From positions 1 through 64,000 of the forward strand of contig NZ_JACHGT010000012.1 of the NCBI RefSeq assembly GCF_014202425.1: a stretch of DNA of 64,000 nt, in the 5' to 3' direction. The position numbers and the translations under genes were made by a program. Below the pieces are notes generated by a model that saw only the letters and a program-made list of their open reading frames with translations, searched no databases and was not told the DNA's origin. Source of the DNA: Phytomonospora endophytica (GTDB taxonomy: Bacteria > Actinomycetota > Actinomycetes > Mycobacteriales > Micromonosporaceae). The first letter of the stretch is position 1. The number at the start of each line of letters is the position of its first letter. This document shows positions 32,924 to 41,034 of the stretch, piece by piece.

Positions 32924-33298
32924 ATGATCACCGGCGCCCACGTCATCGTCCACAGCACCGACGCCGAGGCCGATCGCGCGTTCCTGCGCGACGTCCTGCG
33001 CTTCCCGCACGTCGACGCCGGGGGCGGGTGGCTGATCTTCGCCCTGCCGCCGGGCGAGGTGGCGGTGCATCCGGCGGAGGGCGCCTCGCACGAGCTCTTC
33101 CTCATGTGCGACGACGTGGAGGCGACCGTCACCGACCTCACCGCCAAGGGCGTCGCCTTCACCGGACCGGTCACCGACCAGGGGTGGGGCCTCCTCACCG
33201 GCATCCGGCTGCCCGGGGGCGGCGAGGTCGGGCTGTACCAACCGCGGCATCCGGTCCCCCACAACGATCCCGGCCGCGGCGCCGGGCCCTGGCACTAG
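32924..33298 (+). CDS. VOC (glyoxalase/bleomycin resistance) superfamily protein
   Basis: This 124-residue protein shows the two beta-alpha-beta-beta-beta repeats of the VOC fold: ITGAHVIVHSTDAEADRAFL, WLIFALPPGEVAVHPAEG, HELFLMCDDVEATVTDLTAK and GLLTGIRLPGGGEVGLYQP. VOC proteins bind a metal for isomerase, dioxygenase or drug-binding roles; His and Glu ligands are plausible at the strand ends but not certain. A GAGGAG ribosome site is present. Its stop overlaps that of the convergent YciI-like gene by four bases. Confidence 0.9.
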   Translation: MITGAHVIVHSTDAEADRAFLRDVLRFPHVDAGGGWLIFALPPGEVAVHPAEGASHELFLMCDDVEATVTDLTAKGVAFTGPVTDQGWGLLTGIRLPGGGEVGLYQPRHPVPHNDPGRGAGPWH

Positions 33299-33591
33299 CC
33301 CGTCGGCTCCAGCAGGCCCTCCAGCCCCTCGGCCGCCATCAGCGGGGTGAACGCGACGACTTCGTGCGCGGCCACGCCGTTGACGACGTAGGGATCGGTG
33401 GCCAGCAGTCCTTCGAGCGCGTCGGCGGGCATGTCCGGCGCGAGGTAGACGCCGCCGGTCAGGGGAACCCGTCTTCCCGCGAGGAGCAGCAGCCGCCGGC
33501 CGAGGAGTTCGCGCAGCCAGTCACCGTGCGCGGGACGCCAGGCGTCGACCTCGCCGAGGGGCGCCGTGTAGGTCACCTTCACCAGGAACAT
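33295..33591 (-). CDS. YciI-like protein
   Basis: This 98-residue protein begins MFLVKVTYTAPLGEVDAWRP and has AHGDWLRELLGRRLLLLAG, followed by a GGVYLAPDMPADALEGLLAT segment and VVAFTPL, matching the YCII-related ferredoxin-like fold. The His of the AHxxWL motif is conserved in the family, which is linked to dehalogenase or cyclohydrolase-like activities in few cases. The ATG at 33591 gives the normal start; the frame is open further but the sequence is not protein-like. It converges with the VOC gene. Confidence 0.88.
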   Translation of the reverse strand: MFLVKVTYTAPLGEVDAWRPAHGDWLRELLGRRLLLLAGRRVPLTGGVYLAPDMPADALEGLLATDPYVVNGVAAHEVVAFTPLMAAEGLEGLLEPTG

Positions 33592-33710
33592 GCCCGCACC
33601 GTAGCCGGTCGGCGCCCAAGTGCGGGGCGGCGCCGACGGGGAACAACCCACGCACTGGCCATGGTGGACGGTACATAGTGGATGGGACACTTTCCGGCCA
33701 TGATGGGCCG

Positions 33711-34232
33711 ATGACCGCTTGGACCGCTCCACCGGTAGTCCGCGTTGACGAGCCCTTCGTCGGTGGGGAACGCGCGATGCTCGACGGCTTCCTCGACTGG
33801 CAGCGCGCCTCACTACTGCTCAAGTGCACGGGCCTGACGGGCCGGCGGCTCGCCGAGAAGGCCTGTCCGCCTTCGGATCTGTCACTACTGGGGCTCGTGC
33901 GGCATGTGACCGACGTCGAGCGGACCTGGTTCGTGCGCCGCTTCGGTGGCCGGGAGTGCCCGAGCGTGTACTGGCGGGAGGAGCACCCTTCCGCCGCCTT
34001 CGACGAGGCCGACCCGGCGCACGCCGAAGCCGAGCTCGCGCGGCTGTCGGCCGAGCAGGACTCGGCGCGCGAGGCGGTCCGCGGGCTGTCGCTCGACGCG
34101 GTCTTCGTCAGCGACACATGGGGCGAGATGTCGCTGCGATGGTGCTACAGCCACATGATCGCCGAGTACGCCAGGCACTGCGGCCACGCCGACCTGCTCC
34201 GGCAACGCATCGACGGCACGACCGGCGCCTGA
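33711..34232 (+). CDS. DinB-like (DUF664) four-helix protein
   Basis: This 173-residue protein matches actinobacterial DinB/DUF664 proteins. MLDGFLDWQRASLLLKCTGL, LLGLVRHVTDVERTWFVRRF (with the first metal His) and RWCYSHMIAEYARHCGHADL (with two more His) form the metal-binding pattern. Family members may be mycothiol-dependent or other thiol transferases. The ATG at 33711 was chosen over an earlier one because the extra residues are not conserved-looking. An inverted repeat follows the stop. Confidence 0.88.
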   Translation: MTAWTAPPVVRVDEPFVGGERAMLDGFLDWQRASLLLKCTGLTGRRLAEKACPPSDLSLLGLVRHVTDVERTWFVRRFGGRECPSVYWREEHPSAAFDEADPAHAEAELARLSAEQDSAREAVRGLSLDAVFVSDTWGEMSLRWCYSHMIAEYARHCGHADLLRQRIDGTTGA

Positions 34233-34234
34233 AA

Positions 34235-34269
34235 GACCGGGATCCACCGCCCCACAGCGGATCCCGGTC
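34235..34269. terminator. Hairpin between convergent DinB and esterase genes
   Basis: GACCGGGATCC (34235-34245) pairs perfectly with GGATCCCGGTC (34259-34269), giving an 11-bp stem and 13-base loop just between the two stop codons. There is no T-run, so it is probably a two-sided terminator of the type common in this window. Confidence 0.6.
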
Positions 34270-34272
34270 GCA

Positions 34273-35622
34273 TCAGCTCGCCGCCGGCACGTACGCCGCG
34301 GTCCGGCAGATCACCATCAGCGCCTCGAAACCCGCCGACAGCCGCGCCGCCTTGAGCGTGTACTCGGCGTCACGTTCGGGGTAGTACGCCGAGTTCACAC
34401 CGCGGAACTCGACGGGCGAGTCGAGCCAGACCGCGACCGGGCCGGACGCGGGGGAACGCAGGTCGACGAGGTAGTTCGGGCGCGTGGCGCGGCTCAGGAT
34501 CTCGTCGGTGGTGCCCTCGCGGGGTGCGGGGATCGCGTACGGGCGCGGGGATCCCGTTTCCCAGCCGACGTAGAGCTCGCCGTGGTCGAAGACGACGCCG
34601 ATCGAGACGTAGCCGCGGCCGTGCCGGGCGCGCAGGTGCGCGCCGGTGCCCGCGTGGCTCACCGTCGGGCGCGGCGGGATCGTATAGGTGACCTCGGGGA
34701 AGGTCGCCGTGTGGACGTTCGCTCCCCAGTAGACGGCTTTGCCGCCGGTCAGGCCGAGCCACCGGTCGATCGAGTCGGCCATGAACGTGTCACGCATGGC
34801 CCGGTCGCCCGTGGAGTAGTACTCGTAGAAGCCCTGGACGACGCGCGCGTGCTGGCGTGCGACGTGGCCGTCCACAGTGGATTGTTCGGGGAGGGCCATG
34901 ACGAGGTCGTGGGCCGCGCGGGCGTGTGCGAGGACGGCCGCCTTCTCCTCGGCGGGCAGCTCCAGGAACCATTTGACCTGGCCGCTGCCCACACCGTGCA
35001 TCCCGGCCGGCCCGAGGTGACTCTCCAGCTCCGCCAGGGAATCCGGCGCGACTTCGGTGACGTACGCGGTCAGCTCGTCGAAGTTCAGCTGCCGCAACTG
35101 GACCAGGTCGGTGCCGAGGAAGCGCACGCGCTCGTCGTCGGGCAGGTGGCGGTTGAAGGCGCGCAGCCAGACCAGCAGCGACGCCATCGACTCGCTGGCC
35201 CACGGGGCACCGGCCTCGGCGGCGATCGCGCGGGCGTCTCCGGGGCCGCCGGCGATGTAGGCGTCCATCACCCGGCCGTTGCCGAAGGTCTCCTCGAAGG
35301 CGATGGTGCGGAAACCCATGCGCTCCACCAGGAAGCGCAGGGCCCGGTGCCGCAGGGTGAAGAGTTCGCGGCCGCCGTGCGAGGGCTCGCCGAGCCCCAC
35401 GATCGTCGCGGCGCCGACGATCCCGCGCAGCGCGCGCAGGTCGTCGAGTTCACCCCCGGCGTCGAGACGGGACAAGGGGACGGCATGGCGGTCGAGCCAG
35501 GCGGCGATGGGATCGCGCCCGGAGGCGGAGGCGGCGGACGGGATGAGGGCGGCGCCGCTCGCGGCGGCCACGGCGGCGGCGAGCCCGAGCAGGTGTCGGC
35601 GGTCGAGACGTGGGTCGGACAT
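34273..35622 (-). CDS. Erythromycin esterase-like protein with Tat signal
   Basis: This 449-residue protein starts with a twin-arginine-like signal (RRHLLGLAAAVAAASGAAL, then a stretch ending PSAASAS), so it is probably exported. The mature domain is of the erythromycin esterase (EreA/EreB) family with GLGEPSHGGREL, placing Glu79 and His82 in the expected catalytic positions. GFRTIAFEETFGNG and YWGANVHTA are the other conserved blocks. True Ere enzymes open macrolide lactones, but many actinobacterial members are of unknown substrate. AGGAG precedes the ATG. The gene follows a membrane protein gene by eight bases. Confidence 0.88.
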   Translation of the reverse strand: MSDPRLDRRHLLGLAAAVAAASGAALIPSAASASGRDPIAAWLDRHAVPLSRLDAGGELDDLRALRGIVGAATIVGLGEPSHGGRELFTLRHRALRFLVERMGFRTIAFEETFGNGRVMDAYIAGGPGDARAIAAEAGAPWASESMASLLVWLRAFNRHLPDDERVRFLGTDLVQLRQLNFDELTAYVTEVAPDSLAELESHLGPAGMHGVGSGQVKWFLELPAEEKAAVLAHARAAHDLVMALPEQSTVDGHVARQHARVVQGFYEYYSTGDRAMRDTFMADSIDRWLGLTGGKAVYWGANVHTATFPEVTYTIPPRPTVSHAGTGAHLRARHGRGYVSIGVVFDHGELYVGWETGSPRPYAIPAPREGTTDEILSRATRPNYLVDLRSPASGPVAVWLDSPVEFRGVNSAYYPERDAEYTLKAARLSAGFEALMVICRTAAYVPAAS

Positions 35623-35630
35623 GGTGACTC

Positions 35631-36269
35631 CTAGGCGTTTCGTGAGCGGCGGACGAGGAAGGGCACGGCCAGCAGGATCCACAGGAAGCTGCCGTAGCGG
35701 CCGAGCGGAATGGCGGCGCTGGCGTAGAAGACGGCGATCGAGACGACCGACAGGGAGGCCATGGCGCCGAGGACGGCTCCGGCGACGCCGAGCCAGCCCG
35801 GGAGCAGGCCCGCCCGGCGGGCGCCGAGGCCGAGTCCGATGAGCAGCGGCGCGAACCAGAGCGCGTGCCCGGGCCCGCCGGTGAGGAAGCCGAGCCACTG
35901 GAGGGCCGGAAGCAGGCTCTCCTCGGCGATCACGGCGTCCTGTGCCATGACGGCCGTGACGGCGGCCGAGACGGTGGTCGTCGCGGCGGCGAGCACGCCG
36001 CCGGCGACGGCGAGCTGCCGGAAGGGAGCGGTCAGCCGGCTGGCGGTGAGGACGACGAAGAAGAGTAAGGCGAGAACGGACGCGGTCTGGAGGGTGGCCT
36101 GGAGTTTGAGGGCACCGCCGTTGCCGCGGAGGTACTCGGCGATCTCGGCGCCGGTCCCTTCGCCGGGCAGCGGTCCCGTGCCGGAGGTGAGGTAGGTGCT
36201 CGCGGTGAACAGCGCGACGACCGCGACTCCCGCGAGGGCGCCGTAGCGCTGGAACTTGGTGTCGGTCAT
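35631..36269 (-). CDS. Six-helix membrane protein (DUF4386-like), esterase operon
   Basis: This 212-residue protein has six hydrophobic helices: about residues 10-28, 58-76, 85-105, 123-147, 154-175 and 185-205. A large outer loop follows the first helix (GTGPLPGEGTGAEIAEYLRG). The layout resembles DUF4386-type membrane proteins of unknown function. Its stop lies eight bases before the start of the Tat-exported esterase gene, so the two form an operon. The ATG has only a weak ribosome site. Confidence 0.8.
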   Translation of the reverse strand: MTDTKFQRYGALAGVAVVALFTASTYLTSGTGPLPGEGTGAEIAEYLRGNGGALKLQATLQTASVLALLFFVVLTASRLTAPFRQLAVAGGVLAAATTTVSAAVTAVMAQDAVIAEESLLPALQWLGFLTGGPGHALWFAPLLIGLGLGARRAGLLPGWLGVAGAVLGAMASLSVVSIAVFYASAAIPLGRYGSFLWILLAVPFLVRRSRNA

Positions 36270-36435
36270 GCCCGGAATGCTTCCGGCGCAGGCAGGTGTC
36301 GGCGTACAGCCGCGAGCTGCTCTCGTTCTACCGCAACGGGCGTAGGCGCCGCCGTCCAGAAGGGCCGGTCGACGCCCGGTGCGGCATGATCGCCGCTCTT
36401 GCGGTGCTCCAGGGGATCCGGCGAGGGCGATGCCG

Positions 36436-36472
36436 TACTCCGCCGGGGTTGGGGAGGCCGCCCGGCGGAGTA
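36436..36472 (-). terminator. Hairpin after the reductase gene
   Basis: TACTCCGCCGGG (36436-36447) pairs perfectly with CCCGGCGGAGTA (36461-36472), a 12-bp stem with a 13-base loop. It lies 3' of the minus-strand reductase gene within a 274-base gap that otherwise shows no gene. A second smaller CGGGGG/CCCCG hairpin lies near 36480-36495. Confidence 0.55.
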
Positions 36473-36543
36473 GACGGGGGTCGGGGGGAACCCCGAGGTG
36501 TCGCCCGTAGGCGAGCCCGGCGCCCCCGCCAACCACCCGGCGG

Positions 36544-37536
36544 CTACGTCGTCAGCACGATCTTCCCCACCTGTCCGCCACGCTCGACGTATCGGTGGGC
36601 CTCGACGACCTCGCCGAGCGGGAACGTCCGGTCGACGACCGGGCGGAACGCGCCTGCGCGCAGGCCGCTGGTGACGTAGGCGGCGGCGCGGCGGAGGCGC
36701 TCGGGGTCCCTTGTGGTCTCCAGGACGGTGTAGGTGCGCATGTTGAGCGCCGGCATCCCCAGGGTGAAGCCGGGGTATGGCGTCGGTTCGCCGCTGAGGG
36801 CGCCGTAGAGAAGGTGCGTGCCGCCGGGGGCGACGGCGCGGGCGAGATCCTCGACGCCGGGGCCGGCGACGGCGTCGAAGACGAACTCGGCGCCGCGACC
36901 GCCGGTCAGGGCGCGGATCCGCGCGGCGACGTCCTCCTCGTCGGCGACGATGACCTCGGCGGCGCCTTCGGCGAGCAGGCGCTCCTTCTTCGCGCTGTTA
37001 CGGGTTATCGCGATCGGCGTGGCGCCGGCGCGGTTGATCGTCTGGATCGCGGCCAGGCCGACGCCGCTGGAGGCGGCGTTGAGCGCCACGACGTCGCCGG
37101 GTCGCAGTCCGCCGACCTCGACGAGCGCCCCATACGCGGTCAGGTAGGGCATCCAGACGGCCGCGCCGGTCACGGCGTCCATGCCCGCGGGTCGGTGCAG
37201 CAACGCCCAGGCGGGGACGATCGCCGCCTCGCCGTAGACCCCGTACCGGTTCTGGGAGAAGCCGGGAACACTGCTCACCGCGTCGCCGACGGCGAAGCCC
37301 TCGACGTCGGCTCCGACGGCCTCGACGACGCCCGCCGACTCCGTGCCGAGCCGCGCGGGGAAGCTCTCGACCTGCTCGATGTACACGCCCGCACGGAAAA
37401 GCGCCTCGGCCCGGTTCACACCGATCGCCTCGACCCGCAGCCGCACCTCGCCCGGCCCGGGCTCGCCCACGTCGAGGTCTTCGAGTCGCATGACCTCGGG
37501 ACCGCCGAGCTCGCCGAAGCGCACCACTGCCACCAT
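36544..37536 (-). CDS. Zinc-free alcohol dehydrogenase-like NADPH reductase (MDR)
   Basis: This 330-residue medium-chain reductase has the GroES-like domain (EVRLRVEAIGVNRAEALFRA) and NADPH-binding NAASSGVGLAAIQTINRAGA; no zinc cysteines are seen. It is the quinone/enone reductase type. AAGGAG lies five bases before the ATG; a GTG directly precedes that ATG. It is divergent from an ArsR-type regulator, and a 39-bp bipartite palindrome fills the gap, partly overlapping its ribosome site, so repression by the regulator is likely. Confidence 0.9.
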   Translation of the reverse strand: MVAVVRFGELGGPEVMRLEDLDVGEPGPGEVRLRVEAIGVNRAEALFRAGVYIEQVESFPARLGTESAGVVEAVGADVEGFAVGDAVSSVPGFSQNRYGVYGEAAIVPAWALLHRPAGMDAVTGAAVWMPYLTAYGALVEVGGLRPGDVVALNAASSGVGLAAIQTINRAGATPIAITRNSAKKERLLAEGAAEVIVADEEDVAARIRALTGGRGAEFVFDAVAGPGVEDLARAVAPGGTHLLYGALSGEPTPYPGFTLGMPALNMRTYTVLETTRDPERLRRAAAYVTSGLRAGAFRPVVDRTFPLGEVVEAHRYVERGGQVGKIVLTT

Positions 37537-37546
37537 CACGCCTCCT

Positions 37547-37585
37547 TAGTACGACCACCATCGAACTTCGATGACCGTCGTACTA
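37547..37585. promoter_or_regulatory. 39-bp bipartite palindrome, probable ArsR-family operator
   Basis: The sequence is symmetrical about C37566. The inner arms are CATCGAA/TTCGATG (7 bp, one central base) and the outer arms TAGTACGAC/GTCGTACTA (9 bp), separated by three unpaired bases on each side. It spans nearly the whole gap between the divergent reductase and ArsR-type starts. The right arm contains TACTAT (37581-37586), a good -10 element that would start transcription near the ATG at 37593, suggesting a leaderless regulator mRNA. Confidence 0.75.
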
Positions 37586-37592
37586 TAGGCAC

Positions 37593-37901
37593 ATGGACGA
37601 CGGCCGCACACCCCCGCACCCCGACATCGCGCAGATCCCGCTGCAGCTGGTGCTGGAGGCGCTCGTCGACCCCGTTCGCCGCAGGATCGTCGCCGAGCTG
37701 GCCGCGTCCGATGTGGACATCAGGTGCGGTGGCTTCGGCATCACGGTGAGCAAGTCCACGGCGACGCACCACTTCAAGGTGCTGCGCGAGGCCGGGCTGA
37801 TCCGGCAGTACTACGTCGGCACCGCGCGGATGAACGCGCTGCGGACCGACGACGTCGAGTCGGCCTTCCCGGGACTGCTGGACCTGGTGGCGAAAGGCTA
37901 G
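37593..37901 (+). CDS. ArsR-type winged-helix regulator
   Basis: This 102-residue regulator has the ArsR fold: PLQLVLEALVDPVRRRIVAE, then SDVDIRCGGFGITVSKSTAT with the recognition helix STATHHFKVLREAGLIRQYY and the wing GTARMNALR. No metal-binding Cys cluster (ELCVC) is present; a single Cys sits at about residue 45. Relatives next to oxidoreductases repress them in response to small electrophiles or redox change. There is no ribosome site, in line with a leaderless message from the promoter inside the operator. Ten bases downstream of its stop starts a PhzF-like gene. Confidence 0.88.
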   Translation: MDDGRTPPHPDIAQIPLQLVLEALVDPVRRRIVAELAASDVDIRCGGFGITVSKSTATHHFKVLREAGLIRQYYVGTARMNALRTDDVESAFPGLLDLVAKG

Positions 37902-37910
37902 GGTTCGCGC

Positions 37911-38669
37911 GTGACAGCCACCCCGACGATCGTCAACGCCTGCCTGCGCGACGGCCGCGGCGGCAGCCCGACCGCGGTCCTCCGCGAGACGCCGATGACC
38001 GACGCCGAACGGCGCCGCATCCCGGTCACCGCGAAGGCCTCCCATGCCGTGTTCGTGGCCGACGACGGCACCGTGCGCTTCTTCACCGCCGAAGGCGAGC
38101 TCCCGGCCTGCGGACACGGCACCGTCGCCGCGCTGGCGTGGCTCGGTGACTTCGACGGCACTCTGCGGACCCGCGACCGCGAGTTCGCCGCCCGCGCGAT
38201 CCGGCGCGGCGAGCACGTCGAGACGGCCTTCGACGCCGGACGCGTCGACCTGCGCGAACCGGCCGACGGTGAGCTCGACGTGGTCGCGGCCCTCGGCGGC
38301 GAGGCGACGCAGGGCGCCCGGGTCGCCTCGATCGGCCGACCGCGTCTGCTCGTACCGGTCGGGTCCCGCGAGGAACTGGCCGCGCTCACACCCGACCTCG
38401 ACCGTCTCCGCGATGCCTGTGACCGCAACGGTCTCCTCGGCTGCTACGTGTACTCGCCACCGGTGGAAGGCCGGGCCGCCGCGCGCATGTTCGCGCCCTC
38501 CATCGGCGTCCCCGAGGACATCGCCAACGCCAACAGCACCGCCTGCCTCGCCGCCCACCTCGGCACGGCCGTCGCCGTCGACATGGGCGACTCCCTCGGC
38601 AGCCCCGCCACGATCACCGCCCGGCCCGTCGGCGGGCGGGTCGAACTCGGTGGCGGCGCACGGATCTGA
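37911..38669 (+). CDS. PhzF/DapF-fold isomerase-like protein
   Basis: This 252-residue protein has the PhzF family layout: an N-terminal GRGGSPTAVLRE-type loop, FFTAEGELPACGHGTVAALA and a C-terminal VPEDIANANSTACLAAHLG. The residue corresponding to the catalytic Glu45 of PhzF (usually SETVFV) is His45 here (SHAVFV), so it may be inactive or catalyse a different reaction. The start is a GTG. It follows the ArsR-type gene by nine bases and may be part of that unit. Confidence 0.85.
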   Translation: MTATPTIVNACLRDGRGGSPTAVLRETPMTDAERRRIPVTAKASHAVFVADDGTVRFFTAEGELPACGHGTVAALAWLGDFDGTLRTRDREFAARAIRRGEHVETAFDAGRVDLREPADGELDVVAALGGEATQGARVASIGRPRLLVPVGSREELAALTPDLDRLRDACDRNGLLGCYVYSPPVEGRAAARMFAPSIGVPEDIANANSTACLAAHLGTAVAVDMGDSLGSPATITARPVGGRVELGGGARI

Positions 38670-38744
38670 GGATCGGCGACGGGACAGCGTGATCGCGCGG
38701 CGAGCGGTATCGTCCGACGCCCGACCAGATCCCCGTGAGGTCTT

Positions 38745-39056
38745 GTGAACCAGCCGGAAACGACCCTCGCCGAGCTCCAGCGGCACGTCGAGACCTTCGA
38801 GGCCGAACGCGGCTTCGACCGCAAGGGCGTCATCGAGCAGTGCCTCCTCCTGGCCGAGGAGGTCGGCGAGCTGTTCAAGGCCGTACGGCGGCGGGAGCGG
38901 CTCGCCGTCGACCCGGAATCGGCCATCGGCGGCGTCGACGAGGAACTCGCCGACGTGCTGCTCATGCTCGCCGCCGTCGCCAACCGACTCGACGTCGACC
39001 TCTCCACCGCCCTGCGCGCCAAAGCGGCCGTCAACAGTGGACGCACCTGGCGCTGA
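38745..39056 (+). CDS. MazG-like nucleotide pyrophosphohydrolase
   Basis: This 103-residue protein is a single MazG/all-alpha NTP-PPase domain with metal-binding LLAEEVGELFKAVRR and the second ligand helix DEELADVLLMLAAVANRL. Such short proteins hydrolyse non-canonical or excess NTPs to NMP and pyrophosphate as dimers or tetramers. The GTG start follows GAGGTCTT, a moderate ribosome site. A strong hairpin ends the gene. Confidence 0.9.
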   Translation: MNQPETTLAELQRHVETFEAERGFDRKGVIEQCLLLAEEVGELFKAVRRRERLAVDPESAIGGVDEELADVLLMLAAVANRLDVDLSTALRAKAAVNSGRTWR

Positions 39057-39073
39057 GCACGCCCCCACAACGA

Positions 39074-39103
39074 CAGAACCCCCGGGTCTCCCCGGGGGTT
39101 CTG
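39074..39103 (+). terminator. Strong hairpin after the MazG gene
   Basis: CAGAACCCCCGGG pairs perfectly with CCCGGGGGTTCTG (13 bp) around the loop TCTC, 17 bases after the stop. No T-run follows. Confidence 0.7.
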
Positions 39104-39177
39104 CCGCCTGACCTCATTCAGGCTTCACGGACCAGTGTCCTATGTGGACTATCCCACATCCGGGCAACGGCCCCGGC

Positions 39178-39207
39178 GCGACACCGCCGCCGTGGCGGCG
39201 GTGTCGC
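39178..39207 (-). terminator. Hairpin after the oligopeptide operon
   Basis: GCGACACCGCCGCC and GGCGGCGGTGTCGC form a 30-base perfect palindrome (about 13 bp stem once a minimal loop is allowed), ten bases 3' of the binding-protein stop on the minus strand. It probably ends the opp transcript. Confidence 0.65.
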
Positions 39208-39216
39208 CACCGACCG

Positions 39217-41034
39217 CTAGGCCGGCTCGATCTTCCCGGTTAGAAGACCCAGCACGACGAAGTTGTCGGCGTACATCGCGTTCTGGACGGTCGGGTCGGT
39301 GTCGGCCGGGAAGGCCTTGACCCGCTCGCCCTCCTTGGCCGGGTTGTTGCCCAGCCGCTCGAAGAGAGGCACCATCGGCAGCAGCTCGTTGAACACGAGC
39401 GCGGCCTTGGTGACGTTGGCCTTCTGCGCGGCCTCGTCGAGACCCGAACCGGCGTCGTTGACGACCGCGGTCAGGTCGACGTCGCCGTAGATCTCCGACT
39501 TGGTCTTCAGCTCGAAAGCCATGCCCTTACCGCCCTGGTTCTTGGCGATCGGGATGTTGTGCGTGAACAGGTCGGCCACGAACGAGAAGTGCGGGTGCGG
39601 GTGCGCCGAGGCGCCCCACTGCTGGATGGCCAGCTGGAACTCGCCCTTGTCGATGTCGACCGGCGCCTGCGTGTAGGTCACACCGCGCGGGGTCACCTTG
39701 ATGCCGAAGGTGGACAGCTGCTCGGCCGCGTTCGTCCCGGCCGCCGACCAGTCGGCGAACTCCGAGGGGAACTGGATCTCGTACTCGGCCGCCTTGCCTT
39801 CCTTCGTCTTCCAGGTGTCGCCGTCCTTCGTCCAGCCCGCCTCCGTGAGGAGGGTGGTGGCCTGGGTGGTGTCGAAGGCGTACTTGTTCAGCTTGCCCTT
39901 GTCCTCCGGGGTCAGCCACTGGTCGAGGCTGCCGTCGGACATGCCGGCCATGAACTCCACGCCCTTGCCCGAGTCACCGAGCGCGACCTTGCCGTTCATG
40001 GCGCGGTCGATGGCGTGCGCGAAGGCGCGGCGGACCTTGACGTCCTTGAACTCCGGGAACTTGTCCAGGTTGAACAGCAGCGCCGGGCCCGAGTAGTTCG
40101 GCGGGCGGATGATCCGGTAGCCGGCCGCCTTGAACGCCGCCTCCGACGCGACGGGGAAGCCGTGGGTGGCGTAGTCGACGGTGCCGTCGGACACGAGCGG
40201 CGTGATGTCGGGGGTCTCACCGTTGTACAGGACGACCTTGTCGAACTTGACCTTGTCGGCACCGAACCCGTTGGGGTTCTTGACGAGCGTGATCTGGGAG
40301 TCCGAGATCGTGCCGTAGTCGATGTCGTACGGCCCGGAGACGGTGTACTTCTCGGGACGGAACTCCTGGAACGACTTGCCCAGCTCGACGCCGTCGGGGT
40401 CGTCCATCGTCTTCTTGCCGTCGATGAGCGCCTTGGCCTTGTCGGCCCACTCACCGAAGACCGCGGTCGACACGATGTTGCTGCGCAGCAGGTACCGCTC
40501 GACGACCGTGGACGGCTTGTTCATCGTGATGGTGAAGGTGTTGGCGTCGGGCGCCTCGATCTTCTCCACGAAGTTCCACAGCGGCGAGCGCTGGATCCAC
40601 TGCACGTGGAAGGTCGTCAGGTAGTCCGCGGAGCTGATCTCCGTGCCGTCGCTCCACTTCAGCCCGGAGCGGATCTTCACCGTGTAGGTGTTGGCCGCCG
40701 CGTCCGAGCTGTGCGACTCGGCGAGGAGGTACTCCCACTTCTTCTCGGTCCAGTAGTAGTAGGCCGAGGGAAGCGCGAGCAGGTCACCGTACGGGCCGTC
40801 GGTGAGGATCCGGACGGGCACACCGGCGAAGGGCGTTCCGGCGTTGTTGAAGTGGCCCTCGGGCGAGACCTTGAAGGGCCACGCGCCGTGGAACTCACCG
40901 TTGCCGCTGCCGCCGCCCTCGGGCTCGGCGGGCGAGCAGGCGGCGAGCGCCGAGACACCGGCCGCGCCGACGGCGCCGACGCCCGCCAGCTGAAACAACC
41001 GCCGTCGCGACAGGTCGAAATCTTGGGTGGTCAC
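39217..41034 (-). CDS. Oligopeptide-type ABC substrate-binding lipoprotein
   Basis: This 605-residue family 5 extracellular binding protein starts with a Tat-like signal (SRRRLFQLAGVGAVGAAGV, then SALAAC) with a lipobox, so it should be a surface lipoprotein. Conserved blocks include YTVKIRSGLKWSDGTEISSA, KYTVSGPYDIDYG and DVKVRRAFAHAIDRA. The family binds oligopeptides, nickel or glycosides. The GTG start follows AGGAGG by four bases and overlaps the stop of the small membrane protein (GTGA). Unusually it is the last gene of the operon; a hairpin follows. Confidence 0.93.
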   Translation of the reverse strand: MTTQDFDLSRRRLFQLAGVGAVGAAGVSALAACSPAEPEGGGSGNGEFHGAWPFKVSPEGHFNNAGTPFAGVPVRILTDGPYGDLLALPSAYYYWTEKKWEYLLAESHSSDAAANTYTVKIRSGLKWSDGTEISSADYLTTFHVQWIQRSPLWNFVEKIEAPDANTFTITMNKPSTVVERYLLRSNIVSTAVFGEWADKAKALIDGKKTMDDPDGVELGKSFQEFRPEKYTVSGPYDIDYGTISDSQITLVKNPNGFGADKVKFDKVVLYNGETPDITPLVSDGTVDYATHGFPVASEAAFKAAGYRIIRPPNYSGPALLFNLDKFPEFKDVKVRRAFAHAIDRAMNGKVALGDSGKGVEFMAGMSDGSLDQWLTPEDKGKLNKYAFDTTQATTLLTEAGWTKDGDTWKTKEGKAAEYEIQFPSEFADWSAAGTNAAEQLSTFGIKVTPRGVTYTQAPVDIDKGEFQLAIQQWGASAHPHPHFSFVADLFTHNIPIAKNQGGKGMAFELKTKSEIYGDVDLTAVVNDAGSGLDEAAQKANVTKAALVFNELLPMVPLFERLGNNPAKEGERVKAFPADTDPTVQNAMYADNFVVLGLLTGKIEPA

